Below, piece by piece: positions 10,745 through 20,400 of a DNA stretch of 64,000 nt (its first letter is position 1; the number at the start of each line of letters is the position of its first letter). The notes under the pieces were generated by a model. That model was not told the origin of the DNA, ran no database searches, and saw only the letters and a list, made by a program, of their open reading frames with translations. Source of the DNA: Symsagittifera roscoffensis (Eukaryota; Xenacoelomorpha; Acoela; Convolutidae); NCBI RefSeq assembly GCF_963678635.1, contig NC_087068.1, forward strand, positions 51,996,731 to 52,060,730, written 5' to 3'. A program made the translations under genes and the position numbers.

Positions 10745-11153
10745 AGTGCGCTCAGTCTCCGTAAATTAGATAAAACGGCTCGGAAAATAATGTTTTAACT
10801 CGTATTCTCGGCAATACGGACATTCATCGTCATTAATTTATAAATAAGCCAAAAACTTGGCGCAAGCTAGCCACAAGAACCAGTCGGTAATGTCCTTGAG
10901 ACAAATTGCTCTTTTTGGCGGTCAGCCTTAATCAAGGCTGAACCAAATTAGAACCAAAAAACAGTTTAAAACGGTCAAATGGGGCTATAGCCCCTCGGGT
11001 CTACATGTTTTAAGGTCTGCGTATGGAGGGACTCGAACCCGATTGACTGGCGTCAGAGACTTGTCTCTATGCCGCTCGGCCAACTATGATTATTTTATAT
11101 GCATTTATACTCTTGTTTTATATGCATCTATACTCTACTTTTGCATTGCAACA
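10745..11153 (-). repeat. BEL 3' LTR, containing a tRNA-like module
   Basis: On the minus strand it begins TGTTGCAATGCAAAAG at 11153 and ends GCGCACT at 10745. A TATA-like ATATAAAA follows shortly after the start. It carries one tRNA-like module (about 11018-11090). It matches the right LTR apart from scattered substitutions (roughly fifteen by eye) and one fewer copy of a 152-bp block that includes the tRNA-like module. The terminal base differs from the expected CA end, probably by mutation. Confidence 0.88.
11018..11090 (-). other. tRNA-like sequence with Pol III A and B boxes inside the BEL LTR
   Basis: On the minus strand TGGCCGAGCGG (11072-11082) matches the Leu/Ser-type A box and GGTTCGAGTCC (11029-11039) is an exact B box, about 32 bases apart. 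The T-arm can pair partly. The acceptor ends do not pair, and the presumed anticodon arm collapses into a palindrome (AGAGAC AA GTCTCT), so it is not a working tRNA gene. The same module is present once or twice in each LTR in the same sense as BEL transcription. Confidence 0.7.
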
Positions 11154-11242
11154 TCCTCCCCCCCCCCCCTGAAGAAGGAAGAACCGGACTACTTTTGCAT
11201 TGCAACATCCTCCCCCCCCCCCTGAAGAAGGAAGAACCGGAG
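11135..11242. repeat. 54-bp tandem duplication covering the polypurine tract and LTR start
   Basis: The unit runs from CTACTTTTGCATTGCAACA through a C-run to GAAGAAGGAAGAACCGGA and is repeated with a 54-base period. On the minus strand each unit is a polypurine tract (GGGGGGGGGGAGGA) followed by the first bases of the LTR. The inner copy adjoins the LTR at 11154. Confidence 0.8.
11154..11172 (-). promoter_or_regulatory. BEL polypurine tract
   Basis: A purine run (TTCAGGGG...GAGGA on the minus strand) directly abuts the TG start of the 3' LTR, where plus-strand DNA priming is expected in LTR retrotransposons. Confidence 0.65.
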
Positions 11243-11412
11243 CGAGCTTAACGCTCGGCCGAGTGATTTCACGGGTTGCGGTCTTAACAAGGGCGGATCG
11301 GGCGCAACCGTCCTAACCGTAGTTTAGCTTGACGATTCGGGCGAGAGGGTAGTACCCACGCGAACTATCGGGCTCAATCACCCACACGAGATCGCCTGTT
11401 TTAAGAGTGAAG

Positions 11413-12042
11413 TCAGAACATATTCTCGAAGCCAACGAGACCTAATCGCGTTAGCATATGACTGCGCTCGCACGTACCTTTTCTTGTGATCGAAGTGCTC
11501 CCCAGGTAAAAGCGATGTTGTCCAAGCAAAAAATTGTTTGGGGTTAACGCTTCTAACTCACGTGAATCAGTACTAACGGGAGTGATTGGCCTCGAATTGA
11601 AAGCCTGCTCAACTAAGCAGAGTGTTATTCCTAACACCTCTTCGGTGACTCGCCTACTGACTAGTATATCGTAAAGCACGCGCTTCACGCTTCGGAAGAG
11701 GCGCTCCCAGGAGCCGCTATGATGGGGTGCGCCAGTCGGGTTAAATTTCCAAGTAACACCTTTGTGTGCAAAAATGGTCGGGTCCATGCCATTCCAGCTC
11801 TTGATGCAGGCAAGTAATTCCTTTTCCGCACCAACGAAGTTCGTGCCGTTATCCGAACAGTTCGTGCTTGGTGTACCACGACGCACAATGAGCCGTTCAA
11901 TGCCCATGACACAAGAACTGGTGTCCAGAGATGGTACAATCTCAAGGTGTACAGCCCTGGTGGTGAAGTAAGTAAAAAGAAGTCCCCAGATTTTTTCAGT
12001 GCTTCTGCGAACCGGAACGTAAATTGGTCCAAAGTAATCCAC
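11413..12042 (-). pseudogene. pol: BEL/Pao integrase catalytic core
   Basis: The frame shows the DDE integrase order of BEL elements: DYFGP near the start, CSDNGTNF, and APHHSGSWERL carrying the catalytic Glu. The C-terminal part has the family signature LTPNNFLLG. The three acidic residues are present, so the core looks chemically intact. It is separated from the zinc-binding part upstream (12131-12577) by a frame break. The frame opens with a TTG-type codon and no ATG, consistent with being an internal piece of a Pol polyprotein. The final residues run toward the polypurine tract. Confidence 0.88.
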
Positions 12043-12130
12043 AGCCGTATGATTAAATGTTGTTTGCTAATATCCGAGACGTTCGACAGGTAAATCGGAC
12101 ATAATTGGCTGGTTGGTGCTTGCTTTGCGT

Positions 12131-12577
12131 TTACGGCATGTTACACATTGATTTTCGATAGACCGAAATAGTCGACGCAACCCAAGTATTGCATATTTCA
12201 TATTTAAAACGGAGCGCATGAAATCTAAGCCTTGATAAAAACTGCTTGTGGTGGAGGCTGCGGGCCAACAAACGAACTAGGGTATGTCGGGCGTCGAGTA
12301 ATATTGGGTGCTGAGTATCAAACTTGGTATTCACCAAGCGCACGATCCGTCCGTTGGAACGAATGATACCAGCGGGATCGATAGATGGCGAGTATGTGGC
12401 AATTTTACTACTATTCTTAATAGGTTTGCCAGTGGTGAGTGTTTTTAACTCAACGGGGAAAGATTCCATCTGAGCAAGATGAATCAGTTTGCTTTCTGCA
12501 ATATCAAGTTCAGTGGGGTCGGTGATTCGTAAGTCCTTACCACGAAAATGCTTATGTGAAGGCAACATCCTCAACAT
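12131..12577 (-). pseudogene. pol: BEL/Pao pol: linker and integrase N-terminal region
   Basis: The frame connects the RNase H region to the integrase core. It contains the typical inter-domain sequence (SPSIDPAGIIRSNGRI) and the start of the His/Cys integrase zinc region (RLLARSLHHKQFLSRL), ending near MCNMP where a CxxC pair would be expected. The zinc-binding part is imperfect and the frame ends prematurely. It is part of the same pol gene. Confidence 0.78.
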
Positions 12578-12619
12578 AAAAGCGTCTACTCGTTTATATC
12601 TCGTAAGGGAACTGAACCT

Positions 12620-13426
12620 TTACCAATTGAACCCGTGTTCGGGATGTTTGATGGATGTGACATCGGTGACGAAGGAAGATGATGTCTCCAAGCAATTATC
12701 AACATCACAAGAAGGACCCTTCAAACGAAATTTATTGATTACACGTTCGTCGGTTATGAACGACCAATCAGTAGTCCTGAGAATGCTCGGACCAATAACC
12801 CAGCTGCTATCCTTGAGGGCTTCCGAAGAAATCCCCCGCGTACCGGTATCAGCTGGATTATCGATGCTCAGAACATGGTGCAAAACTCTAGTACTATCTG
12901 TCCACATGTAGACATGATTATTAGAGACAGTAAGGGCGGTCAGTATATCATCCTTCAGTCGTGTGGCGAGCAGAGCAGCTTCAATCTCTAGCTTCGGTAT
13001 AGATAGCGCTTTCATGGGCGCAACGCGAGCTTTACCAAAGATGAAGGATATTTGAGTTTTGTGCGAACTCGAGAGTCGCGCACGCAAAAATCCAACCGCA
13101 CAGAAAACGTCCTGCGAGCTATCACCGAACATGTGGAGCTCAATTTGATCCACCGGCTCTGTGAAAAAACAACGGGGAATAGTCAATTGCCCTAAGAGAG
13201 GGAGACCGGAGTGCCACTCGAGAAACTTATCTCTTATGTCCTCCGGCAATTCGTCGTCCCAACTTTGGCCACTGATTTTCCGAATATCTTTAAGTAAAAG
13301 ACGGGCCCTAACTGTGTATGGAGCTACTAACCGAACGGGGTCAAACACAGAAGAGACGAAACTCAAGACGGTTCGTTGAGTTATTGCCTTATCGAGAGGA
13401 CGATCCACGCCTCTGCTGACAACCAA
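12620..13426 (-). pseudogene. pol: BEL/Pao pol: RT connection and RNase H
   Basis: The N-terminal part has the RT-connection signature (TQRTVLSFVSSVFDPVRLVAPYT, here abbreviated to under 20: VSSVFDPVRLVAPY), followed by RNase H with an MFGDSSQDVFCAVGF-type first strand, PKLEIEAALL and WTDSTRVL. Immediately after WTDSTRVL the frame jumps to DNPADTGTRG. In BEL proteins these two motifs are normally separated by several tens of residues, so an internal deletion is likely. The frame is otherwise open for 268 codons. Confidence 0.85.
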
Positions 13427-13432
13427 TGTGTC

Positions 13433-13975
13433 TTATACATGGTCCCACCTAAGACCTAAGACGTGCGATGATTGTTCGGCACCGTTACAAATTTCCTTGA
13501 TGGGTGAAGACGAGGTTTCGCAATCCTCGGGGTTCATTGCTGAAGTAATTTCATCAGCATTACTGACAAATTTAGTCAAATTAAATCCTCCCAACTTTAG
13601 TAAGGAAACCAAATCGCGACTAATTTTAATTTTATGGGTAACGTTCTCGAACAAATCCAAGTAATCGTCCATGTAAAGTTTTTCATTTACGACTGAGGCG
13701 GCCTCAGGTTATATGAGCATATTATCAGTTACTGTTTTTCCCAACGCGAAATTGGCGCACGTAGGCGAATCCCGTGCACCGAATATATGGCGAGTGTACT
13801 GGTGAACTACCACATAGGAAGTGGTATCCTCCCGATACAAAAAACGGAAGGAAACTTGATCGCGGGCGAGGACTCCTACCTTGAGGAACATACCCTCTAT
13901 ATACGCGGAGCCGGCGTACTTGTGTTGACGGAATCGCAAAAAAAACAAAAATTAAATTTTGGAGTAGGCCCGGAT
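13433..13975 (-). pseudogene. pol: BEL/Pao RT, C-terminal part (3' of the nested insertion)
   Basis: Three short frames, at 13948-13709, 13672-13433 and just inside the insertion point, together carry RT motifs: VVHQYTRHIFGARDSPTCAN, and YMDDYLD with the catalytic YMDD at 13664-13675 (minus). A run of T residues near 13941 shifts the frame, and another break lies between 13709 and 13672. The upstream half of RT is at 36620-37037 on the other side of the nested element, and the flanking frames are continuous in sense across the insertion. Confidence 0.85.
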
Positions 13976-14861
13976 TGTGCCAGTCGGTCATGTCTGGAGG
14001 TTTGACCTTGAGAAACACGTAATTTTGGAGTGAAGTTTTAATTTTGGAAATTTCGAATGGAGCCTGTCATGCTCAGTTTTCTCGAACCAACTGAAAAGGC
14101 AAAAGTGAAAAATCAGAACGTCCGAATTAACAATAGCGGGAAACTACTCAAGAAAAAGGCAGGAAATTGCTATTCGCAATTTCTCGATACGAAATAATAA
14201 GAGGGTAGAGCTGTCTTATCCCGAAAACAGGAGAGTAGAACACAGACTTGAGAAAGGACGATTATTCAAACGGAACAGAGTGAACACTCAATGGAAGAGA
14301 GGACAACTCAAGTGTCCCGATGGTTCATGCAGAAACTTTGATTCTTGAGACAGAACTTACTTCTGTGGTTAAAACTAATTAGCATCAAACTTATTTAGTT
14401 ATATTATTTGATTCTCGAGCTGCTTATCTTTTAGTAACTCTTCATACTCAAGTGCATCGACATGTGAGTTCTCAATTTAAATTTCTCGAGTGTATTTTAT
14501 GACAGTTATGTTGAGATAAGGCGAGTTTTAGGTTGATCCATCTGAAATGGATCAAAGTTCCACTGTCTAATAAAAAGTAACTAAGCGGATTGTTCCGACC
14601 CGGTTTTTAACGGCGTTCATGTATTTTGGGTATTTCGAGACCTAAGTATGGGGACGTTTTTATTTCTAGAGTGGGGGGTATTTTGGTAGTGGCCTTTAAG
14701 CTGTAACGGGTTCCAGTCTCATGTCGCAAGCGAACCGAATTGGCTCCGACCGTTCTTGAGGTAGAAAAACACAAGAGATAGTGTCCCTGACTCTTGAGCC
14801 AATGGTTATAGGGCCTATTTTTCTTAAGCCTCATGTGTGACTACAGTAGACGAATGTTACA
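13976..14861 (+). repeat. 5' LTR of the giant element
   Basis: The 886-bp repeat begins TGTGCCAGTCGG and ends GAATGTTACA, with TG...CA termini. It is repeated at 35726-36619. It is rich in CTCAAG/CTTGAG hexamers and has a G-run near 14673 that is expanded in the other LTR. Promoter elements are not obvious to me. The open frame on its minus strand (14607-14834) is not supported. Confidence 0.93.
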
Positions 14862-14872
14862 TAGTGTTTTTA

Positions 14873-14890
14873 TGGCGCTCCTGGGTGTTT
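14873..14890 (+). promoter_or_regulatory. Candidate primer-binding site of the giant element
   Basis: TGGCGCTCCTGGGT starts 11 bases after the LTR. Primer-binding sites begin TGG because they pair with tRNA 3' CCA. I cannot assign a tRNA. The spacing is longer than the usual 0-8 bases, so this is tentative. Confidence 0.35.
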
Positions 14891-15332
14891 TTACGACATC
14901 ATGACTACGGAGTCGAACCCACTTGACACAGCTCCGGGCTACATGCCCATTCTAGAGTACCGGTGGTACGGTTCAGCGGGAACGTGTAAACCTTCCGGTT
15001 GTACCGTGATAGCTTTTTAGGAAAACTCAAGAAAACTTCCTGGTACGCTCTCCGAACGAGGCTTAGCTAACCGAGTGAAGGGGGGCAACTAGGGGGACAA
15101 AAACACGAGCAAAAAAGAATACAAAAAGGAACAAAAACCATAAAACGAAAAAAGACAGTGACTTTGATACCAAATCAGTTGGATCAAACCTTTGTATTAA
15201 TTAAATAGTATACACATACTGTTTTATAAAACCGATCGTTTCGATCAATCTAGCAATTTAAACCAGTGACTTCAGTAAGGTGCCCGATTGGGGGGCGTTA
15301 TTAAGGGTTTTCAGGTAGATTGCGACCCAACC

Positions 15333-15456
15333 GGACTACTAGGAGACTTGACTGGAAAGGGTGACCAGTCGAGTGGGAAAGTGGTTCACAAGGATCGAAA
15401 CGGACCACTAGGAGACTTGATTGGAAGAGGTGACCAGTCGAGTGGGAAAGTGGTTC
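15333..15456 (+). repeat. Direct repeat, 69-bp period, two copies
   Basis: Two units begin GGACYACTAGGAGACTTGA and share GGTGACCAGTCGAGTGGG and AAAGTGGTTC. The second unit is partial. Confidence 0.8.
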
Positions 15457-16479
15457 TGCTGTCAAGTGCAGAACAGAGACAACCAGCACAGGACCACTAC
15501 AAGAGGACGCACAGGGGTGTTCTCAAGTCGAACAACGGGTATCGTTAGAATCCACATTACATTATAGGAAATAAGTGTAAAATTGGATAAGCGGAGCCCC
15601 ATTGTTTTGAGGCAGTTTTTACTCAAGCAGGCCTGAAAACCGGTCTACGGTTTTCTCTCGAGAGGTTTAGCACCCGGCGCTTAAGGGATTTTTCGGCTTA
15701 AGAGGGGGGCTAAAGAGGGGGAGGTTAGTAGGGGGGCTGGTTAGGTTAGAGGTTGGCGGTTGTAAATAGTAAAAAGGGGGGAAATTAGAGTAACTAATTA
15801 ATCGACATCGTTGATTTAGTTACATTAGCCATCAACACGCGTTGGTAACAATAGGTGGATATCCAAAATTTAACTCCAGTTAAGATTGGTACGCTGGTTG
15901 GATTGGTAGGGGGGAACGGATATAGACAGTTTTTGTGATACCCCATAAGATCGCTAGTGGGGGGAGGAAAACGCGTGGCAGTTAGGTACCAGACATTTTT
16001 TTTCGACAGAAGGTCGACATTTGTCTCCTTTGAATTTTAGGTTGGTTGATTTCTCTGTTTTATTATTTTTTCTTGTTTAAAAAATTTTTATTTATTTATT
16101 GTTGCATTTTGGTGAGGATTTGCGATTGGTTTTTATACGAACAGGTGATCACAAGATACCTGCGCACAGGTTTTGGTTTCAAGTTGCTTGGAACATAGAA
16201 AAAGAGGTAATTCAAAAAGGGGGTTAGCATTTGGCCATTAAGAGAGGGTTTTTGGGATTTTCACTAGAGCTTGAGTGGTGGTACAAGGTACAGTGAATCA
16301 AGAAGTCCCTACAACGAAGAGGAAAAAGATCCGATATCCAGACACTCAGTGACGAGTCTTGGGACAGTACCGAAGAAGTCTTGGGACATTGCAGTCTGGG
16401 GACAGTCTTGGGGCAACACAGTCTTGGGACAGTGCAGCCTTGGGGCAGTCTTGGACCAGAGCAGTCTTGGTACAAAACA

Positions 16480-16932
16480 GTCTTGGGCCATTGGTCTTGG
16501 GACGTTAGTCTTGGGACGTTGGTCTTGGGACATTAGTCTTGGGACGTTGGTCTTGGGCCATTGGTCTTGGGACGTTAGTCTTGGGACATTAGTCTTGGGA
16601 CATTAGTCTTGGGACGTTGGTCTTGGGCCATTGGTCTTGGGACGTTAGTCTTGGGACGTTGGTCTTGGGCCATTGGTCTTGGGACATTAGTCTTGGGCCA
16701 TTGGTCTTGGGACATTAGTCTTGGGACGTTGGTCTTGGGCCATTGGTCTTGGGACGTTAGTCTTGGGACATTAGTCTTGGGCCATTGGTCTTGGGACGTT
16801 GGTCTTGGGCCATTGGACTTGGGACATTAGTCTTGGGACGTTAGTCTTGGGACATTGGTCTCGGGACGTTAGTCTTGGGACGTTGGTCTTGGGACGTTGG
16901 TCTAGGAACGTTGGTCTTGGGACATTGGTCTG
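16480..16932 (+). repeat. 14-bp minisatellite, about 32 copies
   Basis: The unit is GTCTTGGGACRTTR with variants GGCCATTG. It is nearly perfect across this range. Decayed versions (AGTCTTGGGACAGT) flank it from about 16356 and again near 16969. The period is not a multiple of three, so three units encode a 14-residue repeat in every frame; the Leu/Gly/Trp-rich open frames here are by-products. Confidence 0.92.
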
Positions 16933-17216
16933 AGGATACAAATAAGAAGTACTGGGACAACACTGAATAGTCTTGGGACGGTAGAGAGAAAGTCTTGGAA
17001 CAGTATTAGGAAGGGGGTACTACAAGAGTACTAAGTTAGGTTGAAGTAACCAATTATAACAACACATTCCCTATCCTAACCTAACACATAAAAGTTTTCA
17101 AGAGTTTAAAAAAAAATTGTTTTTAGCGAATTGTCAATTTCTTTTTACTTAGAGTTTTAACCTTAGAGTAGAAATTTTGTAGATAATAATACTGTAAATA
17201 ATAACAATTGTAAATA

Positions 17217-17459
17217 ATGAGGCGGAGCAGAGTACCGGTAGCTGAAAAAAGATCTACCGAAGCAAAGACAAAGTATAATTCGTCGCTACGCAAAACAACA
17301 TCAATGGGTCCGAAGATAACAAAGAAGAGCTTTTCAATTAATATGGTCAGCACAAGGAGTACAACGGAGAACAGAGCACAAGAGGGCACGGAAGGGGAAC
17401 GAGTAGAACCCACCATCGAGATTGATCTAGAGACACCCGATCAAAGTGTGGATGAATGA
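17217..17459 (+). CDS. Short ORF at the Gag start (possible Gag N-terminus)
   Basis: An 80-codon basic-then-acidic frame begins MRRSRVPVAEKRS and has an internal Met at MVSTRSTTENR. It overlaps the main gag-protease frame (17446) by 14 bases in another frame. Two readings are possible. It may be an upstream ORF, or it may be the true N-terminus of Gag, now separated by a frame change near 17450. The composition of its second half (Glu/Thr-rich) resembles the start of the downstream frame, which favours the second reading. Confidence 0.5.
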   Translation: MRRSRVPVAEKRSTEAKTKYNSSLRKTTSMGPKITKKSFSINMVSTRSTTENRAQEGTEGERVEPTIEIDLETPDQSVDE

Positions 17460-20400
17460 AACAGGGAAAATGGCGACGGAGTCAACCCCAATGCCCAAAG
17501 CAGAAGAACCGAACCCGAATCCCATAGAGTTCTCACCAATAGACAATGTGGAAGATGCAATAGGCAACACCGAGGAAACGGTGAAAGAAGACTCTCAAGT
17601 AAAAAAGACATCTTTTACAGAAAAGTTGGCGATGATGGTCGGATTAAAAACGAAAGAAAACATGACCGAAGAGCCAAAAGCTGAAAGAGCGCGAACCTTT
17701 GGGACAGTGAGCACGAAGACGACAGAAGCCAATCCAAGAGAGGAACAAACTAAAGCAGAGGCTACGGCCAAAGACAGACCGATGGCTGACCATGAAGAGG
17801 CTACGATTGAGCTGGGTGACTTGATGGCGAAACTGAATCAGATTGACAAAAAACTAAAGCACAGCGAAGAGGACAGAGAAGTGATAAGAAAAGAGTTAAG
17901 ATACAACAAACACGAGTATCTAGATAGTTACTTTAACCTGGCCAAGGCAACAGATGAGGGACTCAAGGAGATGTCAGATAAGGTAGACGCCACCAATGAA
18001 GAACGAGATAAGAACATCAAAAAAGATATACAACAGTTGAAAAACCGATATGATGATGTCAACAGCCAATTAGGTGGCCTGGAAAAGAGAATGGACACTA
18101 TGGGCAAGAATCAGGCCGAAAGTTCGAGTGCAATACAGGCGAAATTGGATGCAATCTTGAGAAATTCTACCTCACAAGAAAGACCGGCAGCGGATCGCAC
18201 GCAAGGCACCAGAGTTGACTTTGTGGAACCACAAAGGAACAAACGGCAATCGACACCGTTGCCCTTAACCCGGGACACGGTGAGCATAGCACCAACAGCT
18301 ACTAAAACGATCATGAAGAATGGAACGTCAAGTACAACGACTGGTCCGGGGGACTCAACAGCTAACAGCAACGCAGGTCCGGATGCTATGACATGGGCAA
18401 GCACTTGGGAAATGATGAATAGAACCCTAGAGGCCTTCGCCACGAGGAACACTGACTCGAATGATAGAAGAGAGGGAAAATCCAGAAAAACAATCAAAAA
18501 GCCAAAAGAATTCAAAGATGACTCTGATGGATGCATTGATACTTGCTTGGAAGTGATGAGATTACACCTAGAACAGGACAACTTGAACGATGAAAGACAA
18601 GCATGCACAGCCATACTCAGCAATTTAGAAGGCACAGCTTTAAAATGCGTGGTTGCGAAGAAAGAAGAAGAACGCGATACCGCGGACAAAATCTTTGAAA
18701 TACTGTTGAATAGATTCGGCTCAGGCATGAAGGGTCATCAAGCGATGATGCGATTTGAAAAAAGGAGACAGAGAGATGACGAATCGATAGAAAGGTTCCT
18801 AGATGATCTCGAGAGCTTGAGAAGGAGGAGTGACCCAGAAGAATCTACCAATAGAAGAAACTTCAGCATAGCCTCAAAGTTCATTGATGGGGTAAAAAGT
18901 GATGACTTGAGAACGATGTTAGTAACGTATTACACATTGTCGAAAGATAATGCGCCAACTCCAGAAGAGATGAGGCAGAAGTCAAGGGAGTACATGCTGA
19001 TGAAACCCAAGAAATACTCGTACTCAGACAACAGAAACACCCAAGGGGGGAGTCAGCCACAGAGGTCGCCATGGTACAAGCCCAGAGATGACATGGACAA
19101 ACGCAGGTCGTGTGCTAACTGCGGGTCAGTTGATCATCATGTGGCGGATTGCACGACATACAAACAGGGCATGAAGAGTTTGGGATATGCACCTGATGAG
19201 GAAGATATGAGTCAAATGGAAGAACACGAGTTCTATAGCGGCTTGATCACCAAAATAGGAGCAAGATGCTTCTTCTGCAACCAAGAAGGGCACTTCAGGA
19301 TGGACTGTCCGTTGTTTTGGGAAGCGGTCAAGAATCAGAGTCATCCGAAACACAAGTTGGCGCTAGCAGCGGTGCAGAACCAGAGAAACAGACAAGGTGA
19401 ATTTGAGACGAAGAAACTTGAGGGACCAAATGTGGAGCTACCAACGAAATCAATGAAAACTGTAACACAATGTGGTAGTGCAGCAGAGGCCACGGCGAAG
19501 AAAGCCCCAGAAATAGATTACGAAAAGACGGCAGCGGAGGCCATCAACAAAGTGAAGCAGGATCTGGCAGCGAAAGAAATAGAACAACGACTAAAGCAGG
19601 AGATCGAAAAGCAGAATTTCAACGAAGCATTAGCTGGATCGAATCCAGCACCAGAGGCTGTATCGGGCTCGACAAAGACTGGAAATTGTAACACTGTAAA
19701 GATGGTGACAGGAAAACCATTCGGCATATCAAAAATCGGGGCTAGAATAATGTCGATAATCACAGTGGGCGGCCACGAGGTAACGGGAAACTTGAGCGAA
19801 CCGAGCGACCAGACAATAATGCACATTGATCTGTACGCAGATTACTTGAGTTTAATAAGTCTACAATCGACTTCTAGAGCATTGAGAGCACTACTCACGC
19901 GAGGGGGTAGCAAGTCGGTACGTGTTGATAACAGATACACAGAAGCTTATGGTCCACATGAGGTGATGTTGAATATAGATGGAATCAACATCTATACCAA
20001 AACAATGATAACATGTGATGAAGACCTAATTGGGCAAATCTACGTAGGGAAGGAAGAGTTAAAGGTGAGATCGATTGGACACTGCGCCATGCTTGAAGAA
20101 GATGCGATGCACATCGGGACAGAGGCAGATGTGACAGGGCACGTGCTAGACATAAGTGGCAAGAAGACTCAGTTACGTGGGTTACTTGATACGGGAGCGG
20201 TCTTGAGTGTCATACCAATCGAAACTTGGGAACAAATGGGCTTCAACAAAGATGACTTGATAGATTCGAGAATACGGTTATCGGCTGCGAACAAAGGGGC
20301 CCTGCGCGTGTTGGGCAGAACGCCGATAATAGCGCTCAATCTGGGGGAACGTAACCTGTGGATGAGTTTTCTTGTAGTAGAAAACCTAGATGAGTCCGAC

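Larger units (their letters stand above)
14862..17216 (+). other. Untranslated leader of the giant element
   Basis: About 2.35 kb lacks a credible gene. It includes a 69-bp imperfect direct repeat (15333-15456, both copies containing GGTGACCAGTCGAGTGGG) and a 14-bp minisatellite (16480-16932). Open frames over these repeats are artefacts of the repeat period. The tail (17080-17216) is AT-rich and precedes the first ATG cluster. Promoter, packaging or translation signals could lie here, but nothing is directly recognisable. Confidence 0.6.

Noticed and set aside
11018-11090. A functional tRNA gene (minus strand)
   Set aside because: A and B boxes are good, but acceptor ends do not pair and the anticodon arm is a palindrome with a two-base loop. 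I list it as tRNA-like only.
16271-16830. Long ORFs encoding Leu/Gly/Trp-rich repeats
   Set aside because: They are read-through of the 14-bp minisatellite, whose period keeps several frames open. No start context or domain supports a protein.
17080-17092. Telomere-like CCTAACCTAAC (also GGTTAGGTTAG near 15741)
   Set aside because: Only two repeat units each, inside a retrotransposon leader. Not a telomeric tract.
18111-18728. Long minus-strand ORFs opposite gag-pol and the accessory genes
   Set aside because: They are antisense shadows of strongly coding plus-strand frames without domains of their own.
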